A stretch of 34,832 nucleotides of DNA, from assembly GCA_019429055.1 (NCBI GenBank), contig JAHYJP010000021.1:1-34832 (forward strand), in the 5' to 3' direction. Below the pieces are notes generated by a model that did not search any database, was not told the origin of the DNA, and saw only the letters and a program-made list of their open reading frames with translations. Positions within the stretch are counted from its first letter, which is position 1; the number at the start of each line of letters is the position of its first letter. Shown piece after piece: positions 33,628 through 34,832 of the stretch. Source of the DNA: Bacteroidales bacterium (lineage in GTDB: Bacteria > Bacteroidota > Bacteroidia > Bacteroidales > UBA7960). The position numbers were made by a program, and so were the translations under genes.

Positions 33628-34832
33628 ATGAAAAGATTCCTTTTAATTTTTTTTACAATGAGCATGATATTGAATGCATGTAAAACTACCGAAGAGAATC
33701 CCTTTTTCGTAGAATGGGATACTCCGTTTGGTGCTCCGCCATTTCACCTGATTGATGAAGAGCATTACATTCCTGCCTATGAGGAAGGAATACGCCAGCA
33801 TCAGGCTGAAATTGACGCTATTGTTAACAATCCCGATGAACCCACTTTTGAAAATACCATCGTGGCTTACGACCAGGCCGGTGGATTATTGCGCAGAATA
33901 AGTCCTGTTTTTGGAGGTTTGCGTGGTGCTGAAACCAATCCCCGTTTGCAGGAAATAGCCCGTGAAACCACTCCGATGCTTACGGCTCATTATAATAACA
34001 TTCGGTTGAATGAAGATCTGTTTGGGCGTATTCAGGTGGTTTACAATAACCGTGAAAATCTCGGACTCGATCGCGAGCAGATGATTGTGGTTGAGAAAAT
34101 GTACCAGGATTTTGAAAGGGGAGGTGCTGCTCTTCCGGAAGACAAAAGAGAAGAGTTTAAAAAGCTCACCGAGAGAATGTCGATGGTTTCGCTCCAGCTC
34201 GGCGAAAACCTTTTGGCAGAAAACAATGCTTTCCGGATTGTCGTTGAGGATGAAGCCGATCTGGCAGGATTACCGTCGCATGTAATAGAAGCAGCTGCTG
34301 AAGAAGCCGCAAGAGTTGGCGAAGAGGGCAAATGGGTATTTACAACCGCTTTCCCCAGCCGTGTGCCATTCCTTCAATATGCCGAAAACCGCGATCTGAG
34401 AAAAGAAATGCTCATGGGATATGTAAACCGCGGCGATAATGATAACGACAATGATAACAAAGAACTTTTTATTGAGTTGATGATGTTGCGCCGGCAAATG
34501 TCAGAAATGCTGGGTTACGACAACTATGCCAGATATTTTACAGATATTCAGATGGCTGAAAATCCGCAAAATGTATATGACTTTCTTTACAGAGTATGGG
34601 AACCTGCCCTTAACCGTGCAAAAGCTGAAAAAAGGGAGATGCAGGCTATCATTGATCGTGAAGGTGGCGGTTTTGACCTGGAAGCATGGGATTGGTGGTA
34701 TTATGCTGAAAAAATCAGAAATGAAAAATATGACCTGGACGACGATGAGGTTAAGCCCTATTTTACCATTGAAAATGTAAAGCAGGGCAACTTTATGTTG
34801 GCCAATAAACTATGGGGACTTACTTTTGAACC
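33628..34832 (+). CDS. M3-family metallopeptidase lipoprotein (Dcp-like), C-terminus beyond window edge
   Basis: The first 401 codons of a peptidyl-dipeptidase/oligopeptidase of family M3. The signal peptide has a lipobox LNAC (Cys18), so the enzyme is exported and anchored, unlike cytoplasmic E. coli Dcp. The N-terminal helical part is typical: FGAPPFHLIDEEHYIPAYEEGI (about residues 34-55), FENTIVAYDQAGGLL (72-86), then NRENLGLDREQ and YENRDLRKEM-like stretches. The zinc motif HExxH normally near residue 470 lies past the window edge, so catalysis cannot be confirmed here. Family length is about 680-700 residues. Likely role: breakdown of imported or periplasmic peptides. Confidence 0.87.
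   Translation, partial: MKRFLLIFFTMSMILNACKTTEENPFFVEWDTPFGAPPFHLIDEEHYIPAYEEGIRQHQAEIDAIVNNPDEPTFENTIVAYDQAGGLLRRISPVFGGLRGAETNPRLQEIARETTPMLTAHYNNIRLNEDLFGRIQVVYNNRENLGLDREQMIVVEKMYQDFERGGAALPEDKREEFKKLTERMSMVSLQLGENLLAENNAFRIVVEDEADLAGLPSHVIEAAAEEAARVGEEGKWVFTTAFPSRVPFLQYAENRDLRKEMLMGYVNRGDNDNDNDNKELFIELMMLRRQMSEMLGYDNYARYFTDIQMAENPQNVYDFLYRVWEPALNRAKAEKREMQAIIDREGGGFDLEAWDWWYYAEKIRNEKYDLDDDEVKPYFTIENVKQGNFMLANKLWGLTFE

Overview
The window looks like a chromosomal segment of a Bacteroidota (Bacteroidetes) bacterium, probably an uncultured, anaerobic or fermentative member of the Bacteroidales/Marinilabiliales side of the phylum. The signs are a PorW/SprE-type lipoprotein of the type IX secretion system, a DUF4296 lipoprotein, an ATP synthase operon that carries atpB-E-F-H-A-G but not atpD/atpC, several promoters of the phylum-specific TAnnTTTG (-7) type, and [FeFe]-hydrogenase maturation genes. 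No tRNA, rRNA, CRISPR array, insertion sequence or phage gene was found. Both ends cut a gene (ribonuclease Z on the left, an M3 metallopeptidase lipoprotein on the right).

Layout. 1-1250: ribonuclease Z (minus, partial) and a small CoA-binding protein (plus). 1258-5401: a three-gene minus-strand locus, cyanophycinase (cphB) - a short CphA2-like cyanophycin synthetase - isoaspartyl dipeptidase (iadA). Together these can make or remake, cut and finally hydrolyse beta-aspartyl peptides of the cyanophycin type. This is the most interesting system here: the synthetase keeps its ATP-grasp half, but its Mur-ligase half is a short remnant without the P-loop, and the dipeptidase has Glu where the E. 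coli enzyme has its metal-bridging Lys. 5568-9078: a terminator, then an envelope/isoprenoid operon (M23 peptidase - dxr - rseP, minus). 9285-12026: the PorW/SprE lipoprotein, transcribed divergently from its own promoter. 12034-13062: bactofilin with a strong terminator, then a small membrane protein of AtpI type. 13257-18444: atpB-E-F-H-A-G. 18477-20398: ferritin behind a large palindrome, a lipid kinase and a SUI1/YciH-like factor.

20534-24641 (minus): an aspartase-like enzyme, hydF and hydE. These mature the H-cluster of [FeFe] hydrogenase; hydG and the hydrogenase itself are not in the window. 24701-26763: a tRNA-dihydrouridine synthase, a secreted protein of unknown function and three families of palindromic intergenic repeats, one of which shows compensatory base changes between its two copies. 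26764-29296: urocanate hydratase (histidine breakdown) and a small lipoprotein. 29314-33325 (minus): DUF4296 lipoprotein, rpe, pnp and rpsO. 33628-34832: start of an M3-family peptidase lipoprotein.

All functional names are inferred from recognisable motifs and from similarity recalled by eye; no database search was run.
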